64,000 nt of DNA from Rhizobium anhuiense. Lineage in GTDB: Bacteria; Pseudomonadota; Alphaproteobacteria; Rhizobiales; Rhizobiaceae. Under the pieces are notes generated by a model. That model searched no databases. It was not told where the DNA came from and saw only the letters and a program-made list of their open reading frames with translations. Made by a program: the position numbers and the translations under genes. The stretch lies in NCBI RefSeq assembly GCF_003985145.1, contig NZ_ML133538.1:17424-81423 (forward strand). The letters are read 5' to 3'. Positions 44,701-52,117 of this stretch are shown one piece after another (the stretch's first letter is position 1; every line of letters starts with the position of its first letter).

Positions 44701-45240
44701 CATATCAAGGAGGTCGGTTTCGAGCTCTATCAGCAGATGCTGGAAGAGGCGGTCGCCGAGGTCAAGGGCGTCGACGAGATCCACGACACCGGTTGGTCGC
44801 CGCAGATCTCCGTCGGCACGACGGTGATGATCCCGGAAAATTACGTGCCGGACCTGCATCTGCGTATGGCGCTCTACCGGCGTCTCGGCGAAGTCACCGA
44901 GCTCAAGGAGATCGATGGCTTCGGCGCCGAGATGATCGACCGCTTCGGCCCGATGCCGATCGAAGTCCAGCATCTCTTGAAGATCGTCTATATCAAGTCG
45001 CTCTGCCGTACCGCCAATGTCGAAAAGCTCGATGCCGGCCCGAAAGGCGTCGTCGTGCAGTTCCGCAACAAGGAATTCCCCAATCCGGCAAACCTCGTCG
45101 GTTATATCGGCAAGCAGGGCACGATGGCGAAGATCCGCCCCGATCACAGCCTGTTCCTGACCCGCGACCTGCCGACCCCGGAAAAACGCCTGCAAGGCGC
45201 CGCGGTGATCATGACGCAACTGGCCGAGATGGCGAAGTAG
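41737..45240 (+). CDS. mfd: Transcription-repair coupling factor
   Basis: The 1167-residue ATPase removes RNA polymerase stalled at lesions and recruits UvrA. The N-terminal UvrB-like part begins after residue 25. The RNA-polymerase interaction region (VVHAEHGIGRFVGL) lies near the middle. The RecG-like translocase has VCGDVGFGKTEVALRAAF, DEEQHFGVKHKERLK, LSATPIPRTLQ and QLRGRVGRSKVRAFA. The C-terminal TRCF domain closes the protein. Length is as expected. It shares a four-base overlap with sdhE. Confidence 0.96.
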   Translation: MIPGFDAKKLAAIAEPLTIGNVPAGLETLLLAELARTGEPVAYVMSDGHRMADLEQMLGFVAPDIPVLTLPAWDCLPYDRVSPSADTSARRLAALGGLIAHRKKPHAAIVLVTANAMLQKVAPQDVIESLSFSARPGNQLRMDDLAGRLERNGFERVATVREVGEYAVRGGILDVFVPGSEEPVRLDFFGDTLESIRSFDPASQRTIGQVRSLDLNPMSEVTLTPDTISRFRKNYLSAFGATTRDDALYLAVSEGRRYPGMEHWLPLFYEKLDTVFDYLSGFRIVIDHTVREAAEERSKLVFDYYDARLNSGQPAKGQVNQGTPYKPVTPGQLYLDSKLFVKTLDALGAIRISPFNEHEGEARRVVNVDARQGQRWARSNAEGGGDAERINIFDVVVKHIADRRAAGAKVLVTAWTEGSLERLLQVLNEHGLEKVKPVEALKDVGSLARGEAAAAVLSLESGFEAGDLVVIGEQDILGDRMVRRSKRRKRAADFISEVAGLDEGSIVVHAEHGIGRFVGLRTIEAAGAPHACLELQYADEAKLFLPVENIDLLSRYGGEGTDAQLDKLGGGAWQMRKAKLKKRLLDMADALIRIAAERLTRHAPMLTTPDGLYDEFAARFPYDETEDQDNAIEAVRSDLGAGRPMDRLVCGDVGFGKTEVALRAAFVAAMNGVQVAVVVPTTLLARQHFKTFSERFRGLPVRVQQASRLVGAKELALTKKEVADGKTDIVVGTHALLGAGIKFANLGLLVIDEEQHFGVKHKERLKELKSDVHVLTLSATPIPRTLQLAMTGVRELSLITTPPVDRMAVRTFISPFDSLVIRETLMREHYRGGQSFYVCPRLADLEDISAFLQSDVPELKVAIAHGQMPAGELEDIMNAFYEGRYDVLLSTTIVESGLDVPTANTLIVHRADMFGLAQLYQLRGRVGRSKVRAFALFTLPVNKVLTATAERRLKVLQSLDTLGAGFQLASHDLDIRGAGNLLGEEQSGHIKEVGFELYQQMLEEAVAEVKGVDEIHDTGWSPQISVGTTVMIPENYVPDLHLRMALYRRLGEVTELKEIDGFGAEMIDRFGPMPIEVQHLLKIVYIKSLCRTANVEKLDAGPKGVVVQFRNKEFPNPANLVGYIGKQGTMAKIRPDHSLFLTRDLPTPEKRLQGAAVIMTQLAEMAK

Positions 45241-45256
45241 GCAGAGGGAGACGAAG

Positions 45257-45724
45257 ATGGCGACATATGGCGCGACGATCGTGTGGCAGCGGAACGGCGA
45301 GACTTTCACCGACAACCGCTACAGCCGCGCCCACTGCTGGACCTTCGACGGCGGCATTGAGGTGAGGGCGTCTTCTTCCTCGCATGTCGTCCCATTGCCC
45401 TATTCGGCCGAGGACGCGGTGGATCCGGAGGAGGCTTTCGTCGCTTCGCTCTCCAGCTGCCACATGCTCTGGTTCCTGTCGATCGCCGCCAAACAGCGCT
45501 TTTGCGTCGACAGCTACACCGATGCCGCCGAGGGCATCATGGAGAAGAATGCCGAAGGCCGTCTTGCCATGACCGTGGTGACGTTGAAACCGCATGTCGT
45601 CTTTAGCGGCGAAAAGCAGCCTTCCCTAAGTGAACTCGAAGCCCTGCATCATCGCGCCCACGACGAATGTTTCATCGCCAATTCGGTGAAAACAGAGGTG
45701 CGCTGCGTTCCGATTCTGGGCTGA
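45257..45724 (+). CDS. OsmC-family protein
   Basis: The 155-residue protein has the two OsmC/Ohr cysteines at 68 (LSSCHMLWFL) and 138 (HDECFIANS), placed to form the peroxide-reactive thiol pair. It is likely a thiol-dependent hydroperoxidase or detoxification protein of the cytoplasm. GAGGGAGACGA precedes the ATG, 16 bases after the mfd stop. The subgroup (OsmC versus YhfA-like) cannot be told. Confidence 0.85.
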   Translation: MATYGATIVWQRNGETFTDNRYSRAHCWTFDGGIEVRASSSSHVVPLPYSAEDAVDPEEAFVASLSSCHMLWFLSIAAKQRFCVDSYTDAAEGIMEKNAEGRLAMTVVTLKPHVVFSGEKQPSLSELEALHHRAHDECFIANSVKTEVRCVPILG

Positions 45725-45753
45725 GCAAAGCCAAGTCTGTTGTCGGGCTTTGC
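45725..45753. terminator. Hairpin between convergent osmC-like and frnE-like genes
   Basis: GCAAAGCC at 45725-45732 and GGCTTTGC at 45746-45753 form a perfect 8-bp stem. No U-tract follows, so it may act as a weak bidirectional terminator. Confidence 0.45.
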
Positions 45754-45759
45754 CGCCTG

Positions 45760-46430
45760 TTAGTTCAGCCCCGATCGCGCCTCGGCCTTCGCCTTGGCGA
45801 TGTCGCGCAACGCATTGGCCAGCACGTCGGGCGTCTGCGCGCCGCTGACGGCATATTGCTGGTCGAAAATGAAGAACGGCACGCCGTTGACGCCCATTTC
45901 CTGCGCCGCTTTGATCTCGGCGACGATCAGGTCGCGATCGGCGTCGGAGGCGAGCAACGAGGCGATGACCGAGCGGTCGAGGCCGGCCTTTTCGGCGATA
46001 TCGAGCAACACGGCGTGGTCGCCGACATTGCGGCCTTCCTCGAAATTCGCCTTGAACAGCGCGCCAACGACCTTGTCCTGTTTCTCGCGGCCTTCGATCA
46101 TCGCCCAATGGATCAGCCGATGCGCATCGAGCGTGTTGGGGCCGATCTTGATCGCCTCGAAATCGAAGGCGATGCCGACGTCGCGGCCGTAATCGGTGAG
46201 CATTTTGTGCGCTTGCGCCACGCGCTCCTCGCCGCCGAGCTTCTCAGCCAGCGCCTTCTTCTGGTCGACACCTTCCTTGGGATAGTCGGGGTTGAGCCGG
46301 TACGGCCGCCAGTTGATATCGACGCCGATCTCGTCCTGACCTCGGCGATGGCGAGCTCCAGCCGCGCCTTGCCGAGATAGCACCAAGGGCAGACGACATC
46401 CGAGACGACGTCGATGGTGATACGCTCCAT
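45760..46430 (-). pseudogene. FrnE/DsbA-family oxidoreductase gene with a single-base frameshift
   Basis: Translation from the ATG at 46430 (RBS AAGGAA) gives MERITIDVVSDVVCPWCYLG, with the thioredoxin-fold CPWC motif, then LELAIAEV. Near 46338-46341 the frame must change: the next frame continues DEIGVDINWRPYRLNPDYPK and runs to a normal FrnE/DsbA C-terminus (NGVPFFIFDQQYAVSGAQ) ending at 45760. Restoring one base (GTC-CAG-GAC) gives about 223 residues, the usual length. Either a new pseudogene or a sequence error. The neighbouring in-frame ATG at 46386 encodes a nonsense N-terminus and is not the real start. Confidence 0.85.
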
Positions 46431-46494
46431 GATGATTTTCCTTATTCTCATGCGTCTCCCAAGGGAGACATTTGGCTGGCGGTTCGGCTGATTC

Positions 46495-48297
46495 TTACTG
46501 CACGCTCGTATCCCACCATACCGGCAGCTGATAGCCGTAGAGCGGCACGCTGTCGGGACGGCCGATGCGCTTGCTGCGCGCCACCCATTGCTGGTCGATG
46601 TGGTAGAGCGGCAGCACATAGTGGCCGGAAAGCAGCAGCCGGTCGTAGGAGCGCACCGCCGCGGTGAAATCCTCGGCCGAGCGCGCCCGAAGCAGATGGT
46701 CGATCAGCGTGTCGATATCGGGGTCGGCGACACCGGCGAAACTGTCGGTGCCTTCGCGGGTTTTGGCGGCTGAAGACCAGCGGCCGAGCTGCTCATTTCC
46801 GGGTGACAACGAAGACGTATAGGACTTGAGGATCATATCGTAGTCGAAGCTGTTCGTCCGGCTCTGATACTGCGAATCGTCGACGGTGCGGATTGAAGCG
46901 GCGATGCCGATCGTCTGCAGCGAACGCTGATAGGCGACGGCAAGCTTCTCCTGGTCGGCATTCTGCGTCATGATCTCGAAAGCGAGCTGGCGGCCGGAGG
47001 CATCGAGCATCTTGCCGCCCTGGATCGTATATCCGCCCTGTTTCAGCAGTTCGACGGCCTGCTTCAGCACATTGCGGTCGCGACCGGAGCCGTCGGTCAC
47101 CGGCAGCTTGTAGGCGCCGTCGAGAATCTCCGGCGCGATTTTGTCCTTGATCGGCCCGAGCAGGGCAAGCTCGGCTGCATTGGCGGGAACCCCGAAACTC
47201 GACAGTTCGGAATTCTGCCAGAAGCTCTGCGTGCGCTTGTAGGCGCCGGAATAGAGGTTTTTGTTCGCCCATTCGAAATCGAACACCAGCGACAGGCCTT
47301 CGCGCACCTTGAGATCGGCAAAGATCGGCCGGCGCGTGTTGAACACGAAGCCGAGCATGCCGCTCGGCAGTTTCGGCGTGAATGTGTCCTTGACCACGGC
47401 CCCCGAGGTGACGGCGGGGAAATTATAGGCATTGGCCCAATGGCCGGGATTGCCGTCGGGATAGATGTCGACATCGCCCTTCTTGAAGGCCTCGAACAGC
47501 GTCGTGTCCTGCAGGAAATACTGGACGGTGATCTGGTCGTAATTGTCGGTGCCGACCTTGGCGGGAATGTCCTTGCCCCAATAATTCGGATCGCGCTCAT
47601 AGGTGATGCTCTCGCCGGGCTTCACCGTCTTTACCTTGTAGGGACCGGAGCCGACCGGCGGCGTCAAGGACGAACGGTCGAAGGTTTCAGGATCGATCGC
47701 ATGTTTCGGCAGCACCGGGAAAAGACCGAAGATCAGCGGCGTTTCGCGATCGGCCTTGTCGTTGAAGGTGAAGCGCACGCTGTGTTCGCCGACCTTCTCC
47801 ATCTTGGCGACGACGTTGAGGCGGTTGGCGAAGGGCACGCGGCCCTTGTCGCGCATCAGTTCGAAGGTGAACATCACGTCTTCGGGCGTTACCGGCTGGC
47901 CATCGGCCCATTTCGCCTTCGGATTGAGGTTGAACTGAATGAAGCTTCTGTCGTCGTCCCATTCGACTGTCTCGGCAAGCAGCCCATAGAGCGTGAACGG
48001 CTCGTCCCTGGAGCGCTGCATCAGCGATTCGTAGACGAGATTGCCATATTCCGGATCCCACATGCCGCGCGCCGTCGTGCGCATGCTCTTCAGGATGAAG
48101 GGGTTGAGGCTGTCGAAGGTGCCGACGACGCCATAGGTGATCTTGCCGCCTTTTTTTACGTCGGGATTGACGTAAGGGAAGTGTTTGTAGTCCGCCGGCA
48201 AAGCCGGCTCACCGTGCATCGCGATGCCGTGCAGCGGCTCGGCGGCGACAGCGCCGCACAGCAGCGAGAGGACGAGGGGGACGATAATCCGGAGCAT
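46495..48297 (-). CDS. Orphan ABC importer binding protein, family 5 (YejA-like)
   Basis: The 600-residue periplasmic protein has a signal peptide of about 18-20 residues (CGAVAAEPLHG). The mature N-terminus HGIAMHGEPALPADYKHFPYVNPDVKKGG is typical of YejA-type oligopeptide-binding proteins of rhizobia. The ATG at 48297 is preferred to 48330 because the hydrophobic core starts there. Usual partners yejBEF are not adjacent: the flanks are a frnE-like gene and an ialB-like gene. It may serve permeases elsewhere. Confidence 0.85.
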   Translation of the reverse strand: MLRIIVPLVLSLLCGAVAAEPLHGIAMHGEPALPADYKHFPYVNPDVKKGGKITYGVVGTFDSLNPFILKSMRTTARGMWDPEYGNLVYESLMQRSRDEPFTLYGLLAETVEWDDDRSFIQFNLNPKAKWADGQPVTPEDVMFTFELMRDKGRVPFANRLNVVAKMEKVGEHSVRFTFNDKADRETPLIFGLFPVLPKHAIDPETFDRSSLTPPVGSGPYKVKTVKPGESITYERDPNYWGKDIPAKVGTDNYDQITVQYFLQDTTLFEAFKKGDVDIYPDGNPGHWANAYNFPAVTSGAVVKDTFTPKLPSGMLGFVFNTRRPIFADLKVREGLSLVFDFEWANKNLYSGAYKRTQSFWQNSELSSFGVPANAAELALLGPIKDKIAPEILDGAYKLPVTDGSGRDRNVLKQAVELLKQGGYTIQGGKMLDASGRQLAFEIMTQNADQEKLAVAYQRSLQTIGIAASIRTVDDSQYQSRTNSFDYDMILKSYTSSLSPGNEQLGRWSSAAKTREGTDSFAGVADPDIDTLIDHLLRARSAEDFTAAVRSYDRLLLSGHYVLPLYHIDQQWVARSKRIGRPDSVPLYGYQLPVWWDTSVQ

Positions 48298-48585
48298 TCG
48301 GCAATCCTTGATCCGTGAAAAACGGGGCATGATTCACGCGGGAGATTATCATGGGGTCGAGTGATTCCAACACGCAGCGGCGTTTTCTTTGACGTGGCTG
48401 CGAAATTGCCTCTCAAATTGCCAAAGAAATGCTGGATATCTTGAACGCTGCGATGTAACAGGTGAACCCGAAGTTTCGGGGTCATGCATTTGCCTTATTT
48501 TTTTAAGAGGTGGAGTGCCGAACGACCCGATGGTTGGGGCGGCAAAGACGCTGCCCCGAACGGATATCAGGAGACGGAATTCGTT

Positions 48586-49245
48586 ATGATGTTCAAGTCT
48601 GAAAAGAAAATGCGGGCAGCACTGTCCGTTCTGGCAGTGATGTTCGGCGCCGCTTCGGCTCCGGTCTCCTCCTTTGCCCAGGATGCGGCCGCACCGGCGC
48701 CTGCCGATGCGCAGGCCTCCGGTGCGCCGAAGCTCGGCTGGTACAAGACCTGCAGCAAGCAGGAAGACAACGACATCTGTGTTGTCCAGAACCTGATCCT
48801 CGCCAATGGCGGCCAGCTCGTCACGGCCGTCGGCCTGATCTCGGTTTCCGGCAAGATCAACCGCAAGCTCCTGCAGGTTTCGGTTCCCACCGCACGCCTG
48901 ATTCCTCCGGGCATCATCATGCAGATCGACGGCGGCAAGGGCCAGAAGCTCGACTACGCTGTCTGCCTGCCGGATAAGTGCACCGCCGAAATCCCGCTGA
49001 CCGACGCGATGATCGCCAGCCTCAAGAAGGGCAGCGACGTGATCTTCACCTCGATCAACTTCCGCCGCGCCCCGAACCCGATCAAGATTTCGCTTGAAGG
49101 CTTCACCGGCGCTTATGACGGCGAACCCGTTTCGGAATCCAAGCTCGCTGAAAGTCAGCGCAGCCTGCAGGACAGCATGCAGAAGAAGGCCGAGGAAGCT
49201 CGCAAGAAGCTGGAAGACGCCCAGAAGGCAGCCAAGGCGCAGTAA
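48586..49245 (+). CDS. Invasion-associated locus B (IalB)-like protein
   Basis: The 219-residue protein has an N-terminal signal peptide (about residues 8-32, ending SSFA-QDA), an Ala/Pro-rich linker, then the IalB domain with LGWYKTCSKQEDNDICVVQN at about 50-70 and the second Cys pair in YAVCLPDKCTAEIPL. The C-terminal 35 residues are a charged coiled coil rich in Lys, Glu and Ala. IalB proteins are periplasmic or outer-membrane-associated and of unknown molecular role in rhizobia. AGGAGA precedes the ATG; a strong terminator follows. Confidence 0.85.
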   Translation: MMFKSEKKMRAALSVLAVMFGAASAPVSSFAQDAAAPAPADAQASGAPKLGWYKTCSKQEDNDICVVQNLILANGGQLVTAVGLISVSGKINRKLLQVSVPTARLIPPGIIMQIDGGKGQKLDYAVCLPDKCTAEIPLTDAMIASLKKGSDVIFTSINFRRAPNPIKISLEGFTGAYDGEPVSESKLAESQRSLQDSMQKKAEEARKKLEDAQKAAKAQ

Positions 49246-49267
49246 TCCTGCCATCATCTTTGAACAG

Positions 49268-49293
49268 AAACCCGGCTTCGCGCCGGGTTTTTT
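49268..49293 (+). terminator. Intrinsic terminator after the ialB-like gene
   Basis: AACCCGGC at 49269-49276 pairs with GCCGGGTT at 49282-49289 around TTCGC, followed by further T residues. It lies 23 bases after the stop. Confidence 0.9.
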
Positions 49294-49303
49294 GTTGCGC
49301 CAC

Positions 49304-49336
49304 GAAAAAGGCCTCGCCGGGAGTGTGCGAGGCCTT
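49304..49336 (-). terminator. Intrinsic terminator for hspQ
   Basis: A perfect 9-bp stem (AAGGCCTCG at 49308-49316 with CGAGGCCTT at 49328-49336) precedes five T residues when read on the minus strand. It lies downstream of the hspQ stop. Confidence 0.85.
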
Positions 49337-49361
49337 GTTTCCTGCGGTCGGTCAGCCTGAT

Positions 49362-49691
49362 TTAGTGGGCGAAGCTCATCTTGGGTTTGAACTGCCCTGA
49401 CGGGGCCTGATCGAAAATCTGGTAGATCTGTGGGTTGCGAAGCGGCGCGCCGCTTTCGTCATTCATCAGGTTCTGCTCGGAGACATAAGCGACATATTCG
49501 CTTTCATCATTTTCGGCGAGCAGGTGATAAAAGGGTTGGTCCCTGCTCGGGCGCACCTCGGCCGGAATGGAATTCCACCATTCCTCCGTATTCGCGAACT
49601 CCGGATCAACGTCGAAGATGACGCCGCGAAACGGAAAAACCTTGTGCCGAACCACTTCGCCAATGCTGAACTTTGCTACTCTTTCTTTCAT
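49362..49691 (-). CDS. hspQ: Heat shock protein HspQ
   Basis: The 109-residue protein belongs to the HspQ/YccV family, which in enteric bacteria acts as a specificity factor for Lon. The opening AKFSIGEVVRHKVFPFRGVI and the core DVDPEFANTEEWW, then RPSRDQPFYHLLAENDE, are family hallmarks. The ATG at 49691 has AAGGAAG eight bases upstream. It is monocistronic, with its own terminator. Confidence 0.9.
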   Translation of the reverse strand: MKERVAKFSIGEVVRHKVFPFRGVIFDVDPEFANTEEWWNSIPAEVRPSRDQPFYHLLAENDESEYVAYVSEQNLMNDESGAPLRNPQIYQIFDQAPSGQFKPKMSFAH

Positions 49692-49782
49692 GGTACGACT
49701 TCCTTTCATCACCGAATTTGGTGATTGGTGTCGCGCAAATCAAGATTTGTGCGCGAGTTCGTCACATGAACGTCATATCCTC

Positions 49783-49887
49783 CTACTGCATAATTCCTTA
49801 AATCGGAAAGGATTTAGGGACAAAATTATGCAGCACTCCAAGTGCTACAGCGTCTTTTGCGCGTCTCATAGCCGCGCGGCGCTGTGG
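49783..49887 (+). repeat. About 105-base intergenic repeat, copy B
   Basis: This unit opens CTGCATAATTCCTTAAATCGG at 49786 (shown here in part) and continues through AGGATTTAGGGACAAAATTA, CAAGTGCTACAGCG, TTTTGCGCGTCT and GCGCGGCGCTGTGG. Copy A at 34862-34966 is its inverse. Between hspQ and glnA it fills the gap. It is consistent with a RIME-type element. Confidence 0.7.
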
Positions 49888-49910
49888 TGGCGTCCATGAC
49901 CTGGGAGGTG

Positions 49911-49934
49911 AAAGCCCCGGCGAACCGGGACTTT
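49911..49934. terminator. Hairpin downstream of glnA
   Basis: AAAGCCCCGG at 49911-49920 pairs with CCGGGACTTT at 49925-49934 around CGAA, with one mismatch. No clear U-tract follows on the minus strand. Location 17 bases past the glnA stop supports a termination or 3'-end role. Confidence 0.5.
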
Positions 49935-49950
49935 CGGTCTTCGCAGCCGA

Positions 49951-51360
49951 TCAGGCTGAATAGTACATGTCGTATTCGACCGGATGCGGCGTCATTTCGA
50001 AACGCATCACCTCGGCCATCTTCAGCTCGATGAAGGCATCGATCTGGTCGTCGTCGAAAACGCCGCCGGCTGTCAGGAACTTGCGGTCCTTGTCGAGGCT
50101 TTCGAGCGCTTCGCGCAGTGAGCCGCAGACAGTCGGAATCTTCTTCAATTCCTTCGGCGGCAGGTCGTAGAGATCCTTGTCCATGGCCTTGCCGGGATGG
50201 ATCTTGTTCTTGATGCCGTCGAGGCCGGCCATCAGCATAGCGGCGAAGGCGAGATAGGGGTTGGCGGTCGGATCGGGGAAACGGACTTCGACGCGCTTGG
50301 CCTTCGGGTTGGAGCCGAACGGAATGCGGCAGGAGGCCGAGCGGTTGCGGGCCGAATAGGCGAGCAGCACCGGTGCTTCGTAACCCGGGACGAGACGCTT
50401 GTAGGAGTTCGTCGACGGGTTGGTGAAAGCGTTGATCGCCTTGGCATGCTTGATGATGCCACCGATGTAGAACAGGCAGCTCTCGGAGAGGCCTGCATAT
50501 TCGTCGCCGGCAAAGGTCGGCTTGCCACCCTTCCAGATCGACTGGTGCACGTGCATGCCCGAGCCGTTGTCGCCGAAGATCGGCTTCGGCATGAAGGTCG
50601 CCGTCTTGCCGTAGGCATTGGCCACCTGATGCACGACATATTTGTAGATCTGCATCTTGTCGGCGTTGCGCACCAGCGTATCGAACTTGATGCCGAGTTC
50701 GTGCTGGGCGGCAGCGACTTCATGGTGATGCTTTTCGACGACGACGCCCATCTCGGAGAGCACCGTCAGCATTTCCGAACGCATGTCCTGGGCGCTGTCG
50801 ACCGGAGGAACCGGGAAATAGCCGCCCTTGACGCGCGGGCGATGGCCGAGGTTGCCGGTTTCGTAATCGGTGTCGTCGTTCGACGGCAGTTCGGTCGAAT
50901 CGAGCTTGAAGCCGGTATTGTAGGGATCGGCCTTGTACTTGACGTCGTCGAAGACGAAGAACTCGGCTTCCGGGCCGACGAAGATCGTGTCGCCGATGCC
51001 GGATGCCTTGAGGTAGGCTTCGGCCTTCTTGGCGGTGCCGCGCGGATCGCGGTTATAGGCCTCGCCGGAAACCGGATCGAGGATATCGCACATGATGACC
51101 ATGGTCGACTGAGCGAAGAACGGGTCCATATGCACCGTCTCGGTATCGGGCATCAGCACCATGTCGGACTCGTTGATGGCCTTCCAGCCGCCGATCGAGG
51201 AGCCGTCGAACATCACGCCGTCGGCGAACATGTCCTCATCGACGCAGACGACGTCCATCGTCACATGCTGCAGCTTGCCCTTCGGGTCGGTGAAACGCAG
51301 ATCGACGAACTTGACGTCGTTTTCCTTGATCTGCTTCAGAATTTCGCTTGCGGTCGCCAT
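49951..51360 (-). CDS. glnA: Glutamine synthetase I
   Basis: The 469-residue type I enzyme makes glutamine from glutamate, ammonia and ATP. Visible are the MFDGSSIGGWKAINESDM substrate loop, GPEAEFFVFDDV metal ligands, NGSGMHVHQS, and the adenylylation site Tyr398 (KDLYDLPP). It follows glnB by 78 bases and is likely transcribed with it, from the sigma54 promoter at 51838-51854 and perhaps from a promoter of its own. GGAGG lies 12 bases before the ATG. Confidence 0.97.
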   Translation of the reverse strand: MATASEILKQIKENDVKFVDLRFTDPKGKLQHVTMDVVCVDEDMFADGVMFDGSSIGGWKAINESDMVLMPDTETVHMDPFFAQSTMVIMCDILDPVSGEAYNRDPRGTAKKAEAYLKASGIGDTIFVGPEAEFFVFDDVKYKADPYNTGFKLDSTELPSNDDTDYETGNLGHRPRVKGGYFPVPPVDSAQDMRSEMLTVLSEMGVVVEKHHHEVAAAQHELGIKFDTLVRNADKMQIYKYVVHQVANAYGKTATFMPKPIFGDNGSGMHVHQSIWKGGKPTFAGDEYAGLSESCLFYIGGIIKHAKAINAFTNPSTNSYKRLVPGYEAPVLLAYSARNRSASCRIPFGSNPKAKRVEVRFPDPTANPYLAFAAMLMAGLDGIKNKIHPGKAMDKDLYDLPPKELKKIPTVCGSLREALESLDKDRKFLTAGGVFDDDQIDAFIELKMAEVMRFEMTPHPVEYDMYYSA

Positions 51361-51438
51361 TAATTAGTTTCCTCCGATTTGCGATGACGGTGTAGGTCGG
51401 CGGTGACGGTAACGGACTTTGCGCAATTGGCAAAGTGG

Positions 51439-51777
51439 TCAGATGGCATCGATGCCGGTCTCGCCGGTACGGATGCGGATAACCTCTTCGACGTTGGAGA
51501 CGAAGATCTTTCCGTCGCCGATGCGGCCGGTCTGCGCCGCCTTGCGGATCGCGTCGATGACGGCCTCCGCGTTCTCGTCGGCCAGCACGACCTCGACTTT
51601 TACCTTCGGCAGGAAATCGACGACGTATTCGGCTCCGCGGTAGAGTTCCGTGTGGCCCTTCTGACGGCCGAAACCCTTGGCTTCCGTGACTGTGATACCC
51701 TGCAGGCCGACTTCCTGAAGGGCTTCCTTCACTTCGTCCAGCTTGAAAGGCTTAATGATCGCTTCGATCTTTTTCAT
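51439..51777 (-). CDS. glnB: Nitrogen regulatory protein PII
   Basis: The 112-residue signal protein integrates 2-oxoglutarate, ATP and nitrogen status. Tyr51 (the T-loop TELYRGAEYVVDF) is the uridylylation site, and the N- and C-terminal signatures (MKKIEAIIKPFKLDEV; GRIGDGKIFV) match GlnB. Regulation by NtrC through the sigma54 promoter 60 bases upstream is supported by sequence and is known for rhizobial glnBA. Confidence 0.97.
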   Translation of the reverse strand: MKKIEAIIKPFKLDEVKEALQEVGLQGITVTEAKGFGRQKGHTELYRGAEYVVDFLPKVKVEVVLADENAEAVIDAIRKAAQTGRIGDGKIFVSNVEEVIRIRTGETGIDAI

Positions 51778-51837
51778 GAGAAAATGTCTCTCCGCTTCTC
51801 CCGTTATGGCAGGAATTTTCCCGCTCGCCGGATATGA

Positions 51838-51854
51838 TGCAGATATCGTGCCAG
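51838..51854 (-). promoter_or_regulatory. Sigma54 (RpoN) promoter of glnB-glnA
   Basis: On the minus strand the sequence is CTGGCACGATATCTGCA. GG at -24 and GC at -12 are separated by exactly ten bases, matching the RpoN consensus closely. The site is 60 bases before the glnB start. No clear symmetric NtrC site was identified in the remaining upstream sequence. Confidence 0.85.
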
Positions 51855-52001
51855 TTTGAAATCCATCTTATCGAAAAAAGGCGTCGATTTTGTCGAAACA
51901 GCCGCGTTTGCGGGGAATTTCATGTCGTTTTGGTGACGGAACAGGTGGAAAAACATTGTCTCTGATCAAAAACACATCCGAAACCGAAAAAGTCAGGTAT
52001 T

Positions 52002-52015
52002 TTCGCAACTGCGAA
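52002..52015. promoter_or_regulatory. Inverted repeat in the glnB/nnr intergenic region
   Basis: TTCGCA and TGCGAA flank a two-base spacer (AC). The site is 103 bases before nnr and 225 before glnB. The whole 340-base gap (51778-52117) otherwise shows only the sigma54 promoter and AT-rich sequence. It could be an operator for nnr or part of the glnB control region; no ligand is suggested. Confidence 0.4.
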
Positions 52016-52117
52016 TACACGGATCTGAAAGATTAAAATATATGCAAATGCCTAAAATGAGTCCTTCACTTTGATGTTTCAGGCGGTTGTTTTTTAGGCG
52101 TTTTTCGATTGAATAGG

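Noticed and set aside
45760..46386. Intact 208-residue protein starting at 46386
   Set aside because: Its first 17 residues are the wrong-frame reading of the FrnE N-terminus; the CPWC part lies in another frame, so the gene is frameshifted rather than intact.
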